Source: Jiangella alba (GTDB lineage: Bacteria > Actinomycetota > Actinomycetes > Jiangellales > Jiangellaceae). From it: a stretch of DNA of 64,000 nucleotides. The notes under the pieces are model-generated. The model made no database searches and was not told the DNA's origin. It saw only the letters and a program-made list of their open reading frames with translations. Location: the NCBI RefSeq assembly GCF_900106035.1, contig NZ_FNUC01000004.1:744001-808000 (forward strand), written 5' to 3'. Below, in pieces: positions 34,465 to 43,071 of the stretch (positions within the stretch are counted from its first letter, which is position 1; every line of letters starts with the position of its first letter). The position numbers and the translations under genes were made by a program.

Positions 34465-35199
34465 ATGCTCAGCGTTCTGGCGGTCGACGACGAGCCACCG
34501 GCGCTGGCCGAGCTCGCCTACCTGCTGGAGCAGAACGAGCACGTCGGCCAGGTGCTGACGGCCGGTGACGGGGCGGCGGCGCTGCGCCTGCTCGAGCAGC
34601 AGCACGTCGACACCGTCTTCCTCGACATCCGGATGCCCGGCCTGTCCGGCCTCGACCTCGCCCGCGTGCTGGCCCGGTTCCGCCGCCCGCCCGCCGTCGT
34701 GTTCGTGACGGCGTACGACGACCACGCCGTCACCGCGTTCGACCTCAACGCCGTCGACTACGTGATGAAGCCGTACCGGCGCGAGCGGCTGTTCGAGGCG
34801 ATCCGGCGGGCCACCGACGCGGTGAGCGATGCGCGGGCGGCCGGCGACGACGCGGACGACGAGACCATCTCGGTCGAGCTGGGCGGCGTCACCCGGTTCA
34901 TCCGGCGCAGCGAGGTCGCCTACGTCAGCGCCCAGGGCGACTACGCCCGGCTGCACACCGCCGACGGCGGCAGCCACCTGCTGCGGATGCCGCTCGCGAC
35001 GCTCGAGGACCGCTGGGCACCGGTCGGGTTCGTCCGCATCCACCGCAGCTACCTGGTCGCACTGACGTCCATCGAGGAGCTGCGCGCCGACGCCGGGCGG
35101 TACACCGTCGTCATCGGCGAGACCACGCTGCCGGTGAGCCGGCGACACACCCGCGAGCTGCGCGACCGCCTGGTCCGGCGGGCCGGCGGGACCCGGTGA
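34465..35199 (+). CDS. LytTR-family response regulator
   Basis: This 244-aa protein has an N-terminal receiver with acidic pocket VDDEPPA, phospho-Asp in VDTVFLDIRMPGLSG, and the Lys region YVMKPYRRERL. The C-terminal LytTR DNA-binding domain has VAYVSAQGDYARLHT and GFVRIHRSYLVAL. It pairs with the LytS-type kinase at 32668. It probably activates the symporter gene behind it, as BtsR/YpdB do for pyruvate transporters in E. coli (inference). Confidence 0.92.
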   Translation: MLSVLAVDDEPPALAELAYLLEQNEHVGQVLTAGDGAAALRLLEQQHVDTVFLDIRMPGLSGLDLARVLARFRRPPAVVFVTAYDDHAVTAFDLNAVDYVMKPYRRERLFEAIRRATDAVSDARAAGDDADDETISVELGGVTRFIRRSEVAYVSAQGDYARLHTADGGSHLLRMPLATLEDRWAPVGFVRIHRSYLVALTSIEELRADAGRYTVVIGETTLPVSRRHTRELRDRLVRRAGGTR

Positions 35200-35203
35200 C
35201 GCC

Positions 35204-35566
35204 GTGACGGAGCGCGTCACCGTCACCGGGCCGCGGCGTCGCCGGCCACCCGCCCGCCGTCGCGCCGTCACCGCGGAGATCGACGCGCAGACGCAGCTCG
35301 GCGAGGTGTACATGCGGGCGCTGCTGCGCGCCCAGCTGCGGCTCAGCCTGTCCGTCGCCGGCGTCGTGCTGGGGCTGCTGGCGACGCTGCCACTGCTGTT
35401 CGCCGTCGCGCCGCGGGTCAGCGCGATCGAGCTGGCCGGCGTGCCGCTGCCGTGGCTGGTGCTCGGCGGGCTGATCTATCCCGCGCTGGTCGCGGCGGCC
35501 TGGTTCTACATCCGCGCCGCCGAACGGGTCGAGCGCGACTTCGGCGACATGGTGAACCGGCGGTGA
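35204..35566 (+). CDS. Two-helix membrane protein next to symporter (DUF485-like position)
   Basis: This 120-aa protein has a basic N-terminus and two helices (LSLSVAGVVLGLLATLPLLFAVA and GVPLPWLVLGGLIYPALVAAAWFYI). It sits exactly where DUF485 partners of sodium:acetate symporters occur and shares the two-helix plan, but lacks an obvious DUF485 signature. Its stop overlaps the symporter GTG (GTGA), so it is very likely a partner of the transporter. Confidence 0.72.
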   Translation: MTERVTVTGPRRRRPPARRRAVTAEIDAQTQLGEVYMRALLRAQLRLSLSVAGVVLGLLATLPLLFAVAPRVSAIELAGVPLPWLVLGGLIYPALVAAAWFYIRAAERVERDFGDMVNRR

Positions 35567-37290
35567 GCACCACCATCGGCATCGTCGCGGTCGCCCTGAC
35601 CGCGGTCGCGACCGTCCTCATCGGCATGTACGGCGTCCGCGCCGCCCGCACCACCAGCGACTTCTACGTCGCGTCCCGCACCGTGACGCCGTGGTGGAAC
35701 GCGTCGGCCATCGGCGGCGAGTACCTCTCGGCGGCGTCGTTCCTGGGCGTGGCCGGGCTGGTGCTGGCGTACGGGACCGACATGCTGTGGTTCCCGGTCG
35801 GCTACACGGCCGGGTACCTCATGCTGCTGGTGCTGGTGGCGGCGCCGCTGCGGCGATCCGGGGCGTACACGCTGCCCGACTTCGCCGAGGCGCGGCTGGA
35901 GTCGGCGGCGGCGCGGCGGGTGGCCAGCATCCTCGTCGTCACCATCGGCTGGCTGTACCTGCTGCCGCAGTTCCAGGCCGCCGGACTGACGCTGCGCACC
36001 GTCACCGGGGCGCCGCAGTGGGCCGGCCCCGTCGTCGTCGCGCTGGTCGTGCTGGTGAGCGTGCTCGGCGGCGGCATGCGCAGCATCACGTTCGTCCAGG
36101 CGTTCCAGTACTGGCTGAAGCTGACCGCGCTGCTGGTGCCGGTGATCTTCCTGCTGCTGGTGTGGGCCGGCGACGGACGGCCCGAGCTGGCCGCGCCCGG
36201 CGAGCCGGTGTTCGAGGAGGCGACGTCGGTCGAGGTCACCATCGACGTGACGGTGGACGTGCCGTCGCGGGTCGTGGTCGTCGCGGACGGGTCGCCGCTG
36301 GTGCTGGAGCCCGGCGAGCACGACATCGAGGCCGGGACGGTCCTGGACTTCCCGGCCGGCGCGCCGATCCCGCACGCCTCGTCGCTGACGCCGATGACCG
36401 GCGAGGCGTGGGCGCTGCCGCTGACCTCGGGCGGCGACCATCCGCTGTATGCGACGTACTCGCTGATCGTCGCGCTGTTCTTCGGCACGATGGGGCTGCC
36501 GCACGTGCTGGTGCGGTTCTACACCAACCCCGACGGACGGGCCGCGCGGCGCACGACGCTGGCGGTGCTCGGGCTGCTGGGCGTGTTCTACGTGCTGCCC
36601 GGGCTGTACGGCGCACTGGGCCGGCTGTACACGCCGGAACTGCTGCTCACCGGCCGGACGGACGCCGTCGTGCTGGTGCTGCCCGGGCGGCTGGTCGACG
36701 GGGCGGCCGGCGAGGCGCTGTCGATGCTGGTGACGGCGGGCGCGTTCGCGGCGTTCCTGTCGACGTCGTCGGGGCTGACGGTGTCGGTGGCCGGCGTGCT
36801 GTCGCAGGACCTGCTGCACGCGCGGGTCCGCAACCCCGTCACCGGGTTCCGGCTGGGCGCGTTCCTGGCGCTGCTGGTGCCGATCGGGCTCGCGTTGACC
36901 AGCCCGTTCCTCGGGATCGCCGACGTGGTCGGCCTCGCCTTCGCCGTCGCGGCGTCGTCGTTCTGCCCGCTGCTGCTGCTCGGCATCTGGTGGCGGCGGC
37001 TGACCTGGCCGGGCGCCGTGGCGGGCCTGCTGGTGGGCGGCGGCGCCTCCACCCTCGCCGTCGTCGTGACGATCCTCGGCGGTCCGCAGTCGGGGTGGAT
37101 CGGCGCCCTCCTCGCCCAGCCGGCCGCCTGGACGATGCCGCTCGCCTTCCTCGTCATGATCGCCGTCTCCCTGGCGACGCAGCAGCACATGGCGCCGGGG
37201 GTGAACCGCACCATGGTCCGCCTGCACACCCCCGAGAACCTCGACCTCAACCGCGGCGACTGGGACCCCGAGGACCGCTGGCGCACGTAG
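35563..37290 (+). CDS. Sodium:solute symporter (SSS family), monocarboxylate type, with extra loop
   Basis: This 575-aa protein has SSS core motifs SDFYVASRTVTPWWNASAIGGEYLSAASFLG, GTMGLPHVLVRFYTNPDG and a C-terminal GIADVVGLAFAVAASSFCPLLLLGIWW. It resembles ActP/MctP acetate-pyruvate carriers. Residues about 205-290 form a Val/Thr/Asp-rich insert (VEVTIDVTVDVPSRVVVVADG) absent from the ActP-like paralogue at 43071. GTG 35563 is coupled to the preceding small gene. Control by the LytS/LytTR pair is inferred. Confidence 0.9.
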   Translation: MSTTIGIVAVALTAVATVLIGMYGVRAARTTSDFYVASRTVTPWWNASAIGGEYLSAASFLGVAGLVLAYGTDMLWFPVGYTAGYLMLLVLVAAPLRRSGAYTLPDFAEARLESAAARRVASILVVTIGWLYLLPQFQAAGLTLRTVTGAPQWAGPVVVALVVLVSVLGGGMRSITFVQAFQYWLKLTALLVPVIFLLLVWAGDGRPELAAPGEPVFEEATSVEVTIDVTVDVPSRVVVVADGSPLVLEPGEHDIEAGTVLDFPAGAPIPHASSLTPMTGEAWALPLTSGGDHPLYATYSLIVALFFGTMGLPHVLVRFYTNPDGRAARRTTLAVLGLLGVFYVLPGLYGALGRLYTPELLLTGRTDAVVLVLPGRLVDGAAGEALSMLVTAGAFAAFLSTSSGLTVSVAGVLSQDLLHARVRNPVTGFRLGAFLALLVPIGLALTSPFLGIADVVGLAFAVAASSFCPLLLLGIWWRRLTWPGAVAGLLVGGGASTLAVVVTILGGPQSGWIGALLAQPAAWTMPLAFLVMIAVSLATQQHMAPGVNRTMVRLHTPENLDLNRGDWDPEDRWRT

Positions 37291-37293
37291 GAC

Positions 37294-39675
37294 CTACTCG
37301 GTCCGCAGCGCCGTGGCCGTGCGGGTGCGAGCGGCCCAGCCGGCCGGCGGCAGCGACCCGGCGATCGCCACCAGCACACCGGCGGCGCCGAGCAGGACCA
37401 GCAGACCCGGCCCGTACACGTCCGTCACGATCTGCGGCAGCCGCAGGCCGGCGCTGTCGCCCATGGCGGGCATGACGACGGCGTGCAGGGCGTAGCCGAG
37501 CGCGACGCCCACCGCGGCGCCCACGACGCCGGGCAGCAGGACCGATGCGAGCACCAGCGTGATGGTCTGGCGCGGCGCCATGCCGAGTGCCTTGTGGATG
37601 CCGAGCTCACGGACCCGGTCGCGGATGTCGAGCAGGACGCCGTTGAGCACGCCCAGCACGGCGACGGTGACGAGCAGCAGCGACAGCATCGCGGCCAGCG
37701 CGTTCAGCGTCGCGGTGACGGTGCTCTCCTGCTCCTCGCCGCCGGGCATGGCCGCCAGGCCGAGCGGCTCGACCTCAGCGGTGAGGGCGTCGATGTACGC
37801 GCCGACGTCGGTGCCGTCGGCCACGGCCACGTGGTAGTCGAACGGGGTGAGCGGCCGGCCCGCGTCGGCGAACGTGGCCGCGTCGATGAACACGGTCTTG
37901 CCGCCGTCGGTCGTGTCGAACACCTCGCCGACGATCCGCACCGGAATCGCGACGCCCTCGTGGTTCAGCGTGATGGTGTCGCCGACGGCGGACCCGCTCG
38001 CCGTCAGGAACGGCGTCGGGAGCACCACCTCGCCGGCCCGCTCGATCCAGCGGCCGGAGATCATCTCGTAGCCGCCCCACGACGCGTCGCCGGTGAACGC
38101 CTCGACCTCCACCGCGCCGGTCATCCCGGACACCGTCACCTCGGCCCGCGCCGTGCTGTAGAAGTCCTCTGTCTCCGGCTGGGCCTCGATGACGGCGGCG
38201 ACGGCGGCATGGTCGGCAGTCGCGCCGCCCTCCGGGCGGGTCCCCGGCCCCGCCATCACCGGCTGCACGCGCACGTCGGCGCTGTCGTTGGCCGTCGCGG
38301 CCAGCACCTCGCTCAGCGACGAGCCCAGCCCGACGGTGAAGGTGATGGCCGTGGCGCCGAACGCGACGCTGGCCATCATGGCGACGGCGCGCGCCGGCCG
38401 GGCGAACGGACGCACCAGTCCGAGGCTGAGCGGCCGCGGCACCGGCAGCCGAGCCGCCAGCCGCGCGGCGCCGAGTCCCCGGCCGGCGGCCGGCGTGCGT
38501 CCGACCGCGAGCGCGTCGACGGTGCGCAGCCGCCCGGCCCGCCAGGCGGCGGCCACCGCGGTGACGGCCACGACCAGCAGGATCGCGGCGGACGCGGCGA
38601 CGTTCACCCACCACGCGACAGCCAGCCCGGAGGCGCCGTACGCGGTCTCCGCCTGGTCCAGGATCGGCACCGCGAGCAGGTTGCCGGCGACGACGCCGAG
38701 CACCGTGCCGACGGCGGCCGGCACGAGCGCCTGCACGACGTAGGCGCGCACGACCTGCGACGGGGTGAAGCCCAGCGACTTGAGGATGCCGATGCGGCGC
38801 GCACCGGAGCCGACGGCGCTCGCGATCACGTTGCCGACGATCAACACCGACATGAGCAGCCCGATCAGGCCGAAGGCGGCGAGGAACGGCACGAACAGCG
38901 CCGTTTCGCGGGTCAGGTCCTCGCGCACGGCGAGCCACGACTGCGACCCGGTCATCGCGTCGGCACCCACGACGGCGGCGACGGCGTCCCGGCCCGCGGC
39001 CACGTCCGCCACGGTCTCGGCGTCGGCGAACCGGAAGAGCATCTGGTACGCCACGGACGCGCCGGGCGCCGTCAGCCCCTCGACCGCCGCCGGCGTCGTC
39101 CACGCGTCCGCCGTCCGGGTCGCCGAGCGGGCCTTGCCGACGACCGTCAGCGTCGGGCTGCCGGGTGCGTCGGCGAAGGTGAGCGTCGTGCCGAGCGGCT
39201 CGGGCCGGTCGGCGGCGACGACGATCTCGTCCGCCGTGTCCGCCCACTCGCCCTCGGTCAGCGCGAGCTCGTCGACGTCGCTGCCGGGGTCGTCGCGGCC
39301 GACGACCGTGATCGGGCCGGTCGTCCCGCCGCCGGGACCGCCCGGCCCCTCGCCCGGCTCCTCGTCGGCCGGCAGCTCGATGGTCGGAGCGATCGACACC
39401 GCCGGGAACGGCCCGGCCGTCGCGGTCACGCCGTCGGCCGAACCGCCGGCCGCCGACAGGTCCGCGGCGCTCACCGCGCCCCCGTCGAACTGCGCCGACA
39501 GGTGCGCGCCGTCGTACCGGCCGAACGCGTCGTCGAACGGGTCGTCGGACGCGACCAGCAGCGACCCGCCCAGGATCGTCGCGGTCACCGCCATCATCGT
39601 CGACAGCGTGATCACGACGGTCTGCACCCGGCGCCGTCCGACGCCGGAGCGCACCACCGTGCCCAGCCCGCTCAC
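37294..39675 (-). CDS. FtsX/MacB-type ABC permease, duplicated form
   Basis: This 793-aa protein has an N-terminal helix, a large extracytoplasmic MacB-like domain, a first FtsX block (FGLIGLLMSVLIVGNVIASAVGSGARRIGILKSLGF) and a second extracytoplasmic domain. A second FtsX block (MLSLLLVTVAVLGVLNGVLLDIRDRVRELGIHKALGM) precedes the C-terminal helices. Such proteins extrude lipids, lipoproteins or peptides with an ATPase partner. GTG 39675 overlaps the ATPase stop. Only 3 bp separate its stop from the convergent symporter stop. Confidence 0.92.
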   Translation of the reverse strand: MSGLGTVVRSGVGRRRVQTVVITLSTMMAVTATILGGSLLVASDDPFDDAFGRYDGAHLSAQFDGGAVSAADLSAAGGSADGVTATAGPFPAVSIAPTIELPADEEPGEGPGGPGGGTTGPITVVGRDDPGSDVDELALTEGEWADTADEIVVAADRPEPLGTTLTFADAPGSPTLTVVGKARSATRTADAWTTPAAVEGLTAPGASVAYQMLFRFADAETVADVAAGRDAVAAVVGADAMTGSQSWLAVREDLTRETALFVPFLAAFGLIGLLMSVLIVGNVIASAVGSGARRIGILKSLGFTPSQVVRAYVVQALVPAAVGTVLGVVAGNLLAVPILDQAETAYGASGLAVAWWVNVAASAAILLVVAVTAVAAAWRAGRLRTVDALAVGRTPAAGRGLGAARLAARLPVPRPLSLGLVRPFARPARAVAMMASVAFGATAITFTVGLGSSLSEVLAATANDSADVRVQPVMAGPGTRPEGGATADHAAVAAVIEAQPETEDFYSTARAEVTVSGMTGAVEVEAFTGDASWGGYEMISGRWIERAGEVVLPTPFLTASGSAVGDTITLNHEGVAIPVRIVGEVFDTTDGGKTVFIDAATFADAGRPLTPFDYHVAVADGTDVGAYIDALTAEVEPLGLAAMPGGEEQESTVTATLNALAAMLSLLLVTVAVLGVLNGVLLDIRDRVRELGIHKALGMAPRQTITLVLASVLLPGVVGAAVGVALGYALHAVVMPAMGDSAGLRLPQIVTDVYGPGLLVLLGAAGVLVAIAGSLPPAGWAARTRTATALRTE

Positions 39676-40364
39676 CGGACCGGCTCCGCCCTGACGTCGG
39701 AGACGACCCGCCCGTCCACCAGCTCGACCGTGCGGGTCGTGCAGGCCCGGGCCAGCCGGACGTCGTGCGTGACGACGACGATCGTCTGCCCGTCTGCGTT
39801 CAGGTCCGCGAGCAGCCCGATGACGTCCTCACCCGACGCGGTGTCCAGGGCGCCGGTCGGCTCGTCGGCGAGCAGCAGCGGCGGCCGGTTCATCAGCGCC
39901 CGGGCGACCGCGACACGCTGCCGCTCGCCGCCGGACAGCCGGCCCGGATAGGCGCCGGTGTGACGGTCGATCCCGAGCGTCTCGAGCAGCTCGCCGGCCC
40001 GGCGCCGGGCCTCCCTCCGGGGCATGCCGGCCAGCTGTGCCGGCAGCACGACGTTCTCGGTCACGGTGAGGTCGTCGAGCAGGTTGAAGAACTGGAAGAT
40101 CATCCCGAGCGTGCGGCGACGGTAGCCCGCGGACGCGGTCTCGCCCAGGGAGTCGACGCGCACGCCGTTCACCGTCACGGTGCCGGAGTCCGGGCGGTCC
40201 AGCCCGGCGACCAGGTTGAGCAGCGTCGACTTGCCGCTGCCGGACGGCCCCAGGATCGCGACCGCCTCGCCCGGGACGACGGTGAGCGTCACGTCGTCCA
40301 GGGCCGGCGGGCCCTCGTCGTAGCGGCGGGTGGCGGCGCGTACGGCGATCATCGGTTCGGTCAT
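39672..40364 (-). CDS. ABC exporter ATPase, MacB/LolD type
   Basis: This 230-aa protein has Walker A GPSGSGKST, Q-loop IFQFFNLLDDLTV, signature LSGGERQRVAVARALM, Walker B LLLADEPTGALD and H-loop VTHDVRLA. It is the partner of the duplicated FtsX permease, with which it overlaps by GTGA. The ATG is at 40364. A NarL-type two-component system is transcribed divergently 203 bp away and may control it, as BceRS/LiaSR-like systems do (inference). Confidence 0.94.
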   Translation of the reverse strand: MTEPMIAVRAATRRYDEGPPALDDVTLTVVPGEAVAILGPSGSGKSTLLNLVAGLDRPDSGTVTVNGVRVDSLGETASAGYRRRTLGMIFQFFNLLDDLTVTENVVLPAQLAGMPRREARRRAGELLETLGIDRHTGAYPGRLSGGERQRVAVARALMNRPPLLLADEPTGALDTASGEDVIGLLADLNADGQTIVVVTHDVRLARACTTRTVELVDGRVVSDVRAEPVR

Positions 40365-40567
40365 GGTCGGTTCCCTTCGGGTCCGCGGGGTGGCCAGCTC
40401 GACGCTAGGAGCGCGCCCACGCCGTCCGCGTCTGTCGTGGGAGCCATCTCGGATACCGCGATCGGACGACCCCCGCCCGTGTCATCCCCTGGATGTAGTC
40501 CCCCGGGGTAGCCGGGCTCCTCCCTGATGACGTCGCCACCGGCCCGGCCGTCGGCCAGAATGGACCG

Positions 40568-41857
40568 GTGACGTGGCTGTCGATCGCGCAGCGGCTGCGC
40601 GGCTGGGCGACGCTGGTCGCGCGGCCGTCCGGTCCGCCGCCGCGGCCGACCCGTCGCAACCTGTTCTTCGACGCCGGCCTGGCCCTGGCGGTGGCCGTCG
40701 CCGCGGTCTGGTACGCGCTCGACGGCTCCGACGGCCCGCTCCTCGTCGTGCAGGACGTCGGGATGCCGGAGCCGCCGGCGCCTCCGCCGCCGGAGGGCCC
40801 GGACTCCGACACCCGGATCCAGGGGACGATCACCGCGCTCGCCTGCTCGGCGGCGCTCGTGCTGCGCCGGCGGTTCCCGCTCACCGTCCTGTGCGTCGTG
40901 CTGGCCGTCACCACCATCGTCGTCTCCGACGAGCCGCGGCTCACGTTCTACGCGCTGGTCATCGCCGCGTACAGCGCGGCGGCGTACAGCCCGTACCGGG
41001 TGCCGACGATCGCGGCCATCGGCGCGACGACGGTGGCGGTCACCATCGCGCACGACTCCGCGCTGCCGGTCGTGTCCGCCGACTACGTCCCGCTGCTGGT
41101 GCTCGTGCCGATCGCCGTCGCGGCCGACGGCCTGCGCCGGTGGAAACTGCGGGTCGAGCAGGGCCGGGTCCGGATGGCGGAGCTGGAACGCGAGCAGGCC
41201 GCGGCGGTGCGTCGCGCCGCCGAGGACGAACGGTCCCGGCTGGCCCGTGAGCTGCATGACGTCGTCACCCACAACGTGAGCGTCATGGTCATCCAGGCCG
41301 GCGCCGCCCGGACGGTGATGGCGACGGCGCCGGAGCAGGCGAACGAGGCGCTGCTCGCCGTCGAGGCCGGCGGGCGGGCGGCGATGGCCGACCTGCGCCA
41401 GGTCATGGGACTGCTGAGCCGCGACGACGATGGCTCGGAGCCGGGCGACCCGGACGACCTGGCCCCGCAGCCGGGCCTCGACCGGCTGAACTCGCTGGTC
41501 GACCGGGTCCGCGCCGCCGGCCTGCCGGTCGAGCTGACGGTCACCGGACGGGTCCGGCCGCTGCCGCCGGGCATCGAGCTGGCCGCCTACCGTGTGGTGC
41601 AGGAGGCGCTGACCAACACGATGACGCACGCACAGGGCTCCGCCGCCACGGTCACGCTCGACTACGGCGACGATCGCCTGCGCGTCGACGTCGCCGACAC
41701 CGGCGGCACGCCCGTCACGCCCGCGAAGTCCGGCGGCGGCCGCGGCCTGACCGGGCTGGGCGACCGGCTGGCCGTCCACGGCGGCACACTGGTGACCGGG
41801 CGCCGGCTCACCGGCGGCTACCGGGTCCAGGCCGAGCTGCCGGTGGAGGCGTCGTGA
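40568..41857 (+). CDS. NarL-type sensor histidine kinase
   Basis: This 429-aa protein has a membrane-embedded sensor with about five helices, a short Pro-rich extracytoplasmic segment (PEPPAPPPPEGPDSD) and a coiled coil. HisKA_3 has the phospho-His in LARELHDVVTHNVSVMVIQAG. HATPase_c (LAAYRVVQEALTNTMTHAQG, GRGLTGLGDRL) ends the protein. The start is GTG 40568. It is coupled to the response regulator by GTGA and faces the MacB-like exporter, whose substrate or envelope stress it may sense. Confidence 0.93.
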   Translation: MTWLSIAQRLRGWATLVARPSGPPPRPTRRNLFFDAGLALAVAVAAVWYALDGSDGPLLVVQDVGMPEPPAPPPPEGPDSDTRIQGTITALACSAALVLRRRFPLTVLCVVLAVTTIVVSDEPRLTFYALVIAAYSAAAYSPYRVPTIAAIGATTVAVTIAHDSALPVVSADYVPLLVLVPIAVAADGLRRWKLRVEQGRVRMAELEREQAAAVRRAAEDERSRLARELHDVVTHNVSVMVIQAGAARTVMATAPEQANEALLAVEAGGRAAMADLRQVMGLLSRDDDGSEPGDPDDLAPQPGLDRLNSLVDRVRAAGLPVELTVTGRVRPLPPGIELAAYRVVQEALTNTMTHAQGSAATVTLDYGDDRLRVDVADTGGTPVTPAKSGGGRGLTGLGDRLAVHGGTLVTGRRLTGGYRVQAELPVEAS

Positions 41858-42531
41858 CCGAAACGCTGCGCGTCGTCGTCGCCGACGACCAGACGCTCGT
41901 CCGCACCGGGTTCCGGTTGATCCTGACCGCCGGCGGCATCGACGTCGTCGCCGAGGCGACGAACGGCGCGGAGGCCGTCGACGCCGTCCGCCGGACCCGT
42001 CCCGACGTCGTCCTGATGGACATCCGGATGCCGGAGCTCGACGGCCTCGAGGCGACCCGGCGGATCCTGACCAGCGCGGCCGGCGAGCCGCGGATCATCA
42101 TCCTGACCACGTTCGACCTCGACCAGTACGTCTACGCCGCGCTGTCCGCCGGCGCCAGCGGCTTCCTGCTCAAGGACGTCACGCCCGAGCAGCTGGTGAC
42201 CGCCGTCCGCACCGTCCGGGCCGGCGACGCCCTGCTCGCCCCGGTCATCACCCGGCGGCTGGTGGCCCGGTTCGCCCACCGCGACGGCGATTCGGCCGCC
42301 CAGCATCGTGACCTGTCCGAGCTGACGCCGCGCGAGGTCGAGGTGCTGACACTCGTCGCCCGCGGGCTGAGCAACGCCGAGCTGGCGCAGCGACTGCACA
42401 TCTCCGAGGCGACGGTCAAGACGCATGTGGCGCGCGTCCTCGCCAAGCTGGGCGTCCGCGACCGCGTCCAGGCCGTGGTGGTCGCCTACGAGACCGGCCT
42501 GGTCACCGTCGGGGACGCACAGCCGAGCTGA
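41854..42531 (+). CDS. NarL/LuxR-type response regulator
   Basis: This 225-aa protein has a receiver with ADDQTLVRTGF and phospho-Asp in PDVVLMDIRMPELDG, conserved Lys in GFLLKDVTPEQL, and a LuxR HTH (ELTPREVEVLTLVARGLSNAELAQ). GTG 41854 overlaps the kinase stop. Its likely target is the divergent ABC exporter operon at 40364. No further gene follows in the operon for 189 bp. Confidence 0.94.
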   Translation: MTETLRVVVADDQTLVRTGFRLILTAGGIDVVAEATNGAEAVDAVRRTRPDVVLMDIRMPELDGLEATRRILTSAAGEPRIIILTTFDLDQYVYAALSAGASGFLLKDVTPEQLVTAVRTVRAGDALLAPVITRRLVARFAHRDGDSAAQHRDLSELTPREVEVLTLVARGLSNAELAQRLHISEATVKTHVARVLAKLGVRDRVQAVVVAYETGLVTVGDAQPS

Positions 42532-42720
42532 GGTCAGGACCGACCGCTCGTCGCACTGCAACGACCGTTCATCGCAGGCCCGAACTCCGCACGCCGCAGT
42601 CTCGAACCGCTCACCGCACGCCCCTGTGCGGCGTCTCCCGAGGCCGGAGGCCCCGGCCCTACCGTGGCGCCCCACCGGATCACTGTGAGCCGGACCACAT
42701 GACGACGAGGAGGTCGGAGC

Positions 42721-43071
42721 GTGGCCAGTCTCGAGACACCCCCGCCCGAACGCGCCGTGCCCACCGCCGAGGAGTACGAGCGCATGCAGGCCAGCCCGGA
42801 GTTCGCCGAACTCCGCCGGCGGTTCCGCAATTTCGCGTTCCCCATGACCGCCGCCTTCCTGTCCTGGTACCTGCTGTACGTGCTGCTGTCGACGTACGCG
42901 GTCGACTTCATGTCGGAACGGGTGGTCGGCAACATCAACGTCGGCCTGCTGTTCGGTCTCGGCCAGTTCGCGTCGACGTTCCTGATCACGTGGCTGTACA
43001 TCCGGCACGCCGACCGGAAGCTGGACCCGATCGCCAAGCAGATCCGCGACGAGCTGGAGGAGGTGCGCTGA
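42721..43071 (+). CDS. DUF485 partner of acetate symporter
   Basis: This 116-aa protein has the DUF485 pattern: SPEFAELRRRFRNFAFPMTAAFLSWYLLYVLLSTYAVDFM with a second helix (GLLFGLGQFASTFLITWLYIRHADR). GTG 42721 is preceded by GAGGAGG. Its stop overlaps the symporter ATG (TGATG). YjcH, the E. coli relative, sits beside actP in the same way. Confidence 0.93.
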   Translation: MASLETPPPERAVPTAEEYERMQASPEFAELRRRFRNFAFPMTAAFLSWYLLYVLLSTYAVDFMSERVVGNINVGLLFGLGQFASTFLITWLYIRHADRKLDPIAKQIRDELEEVR

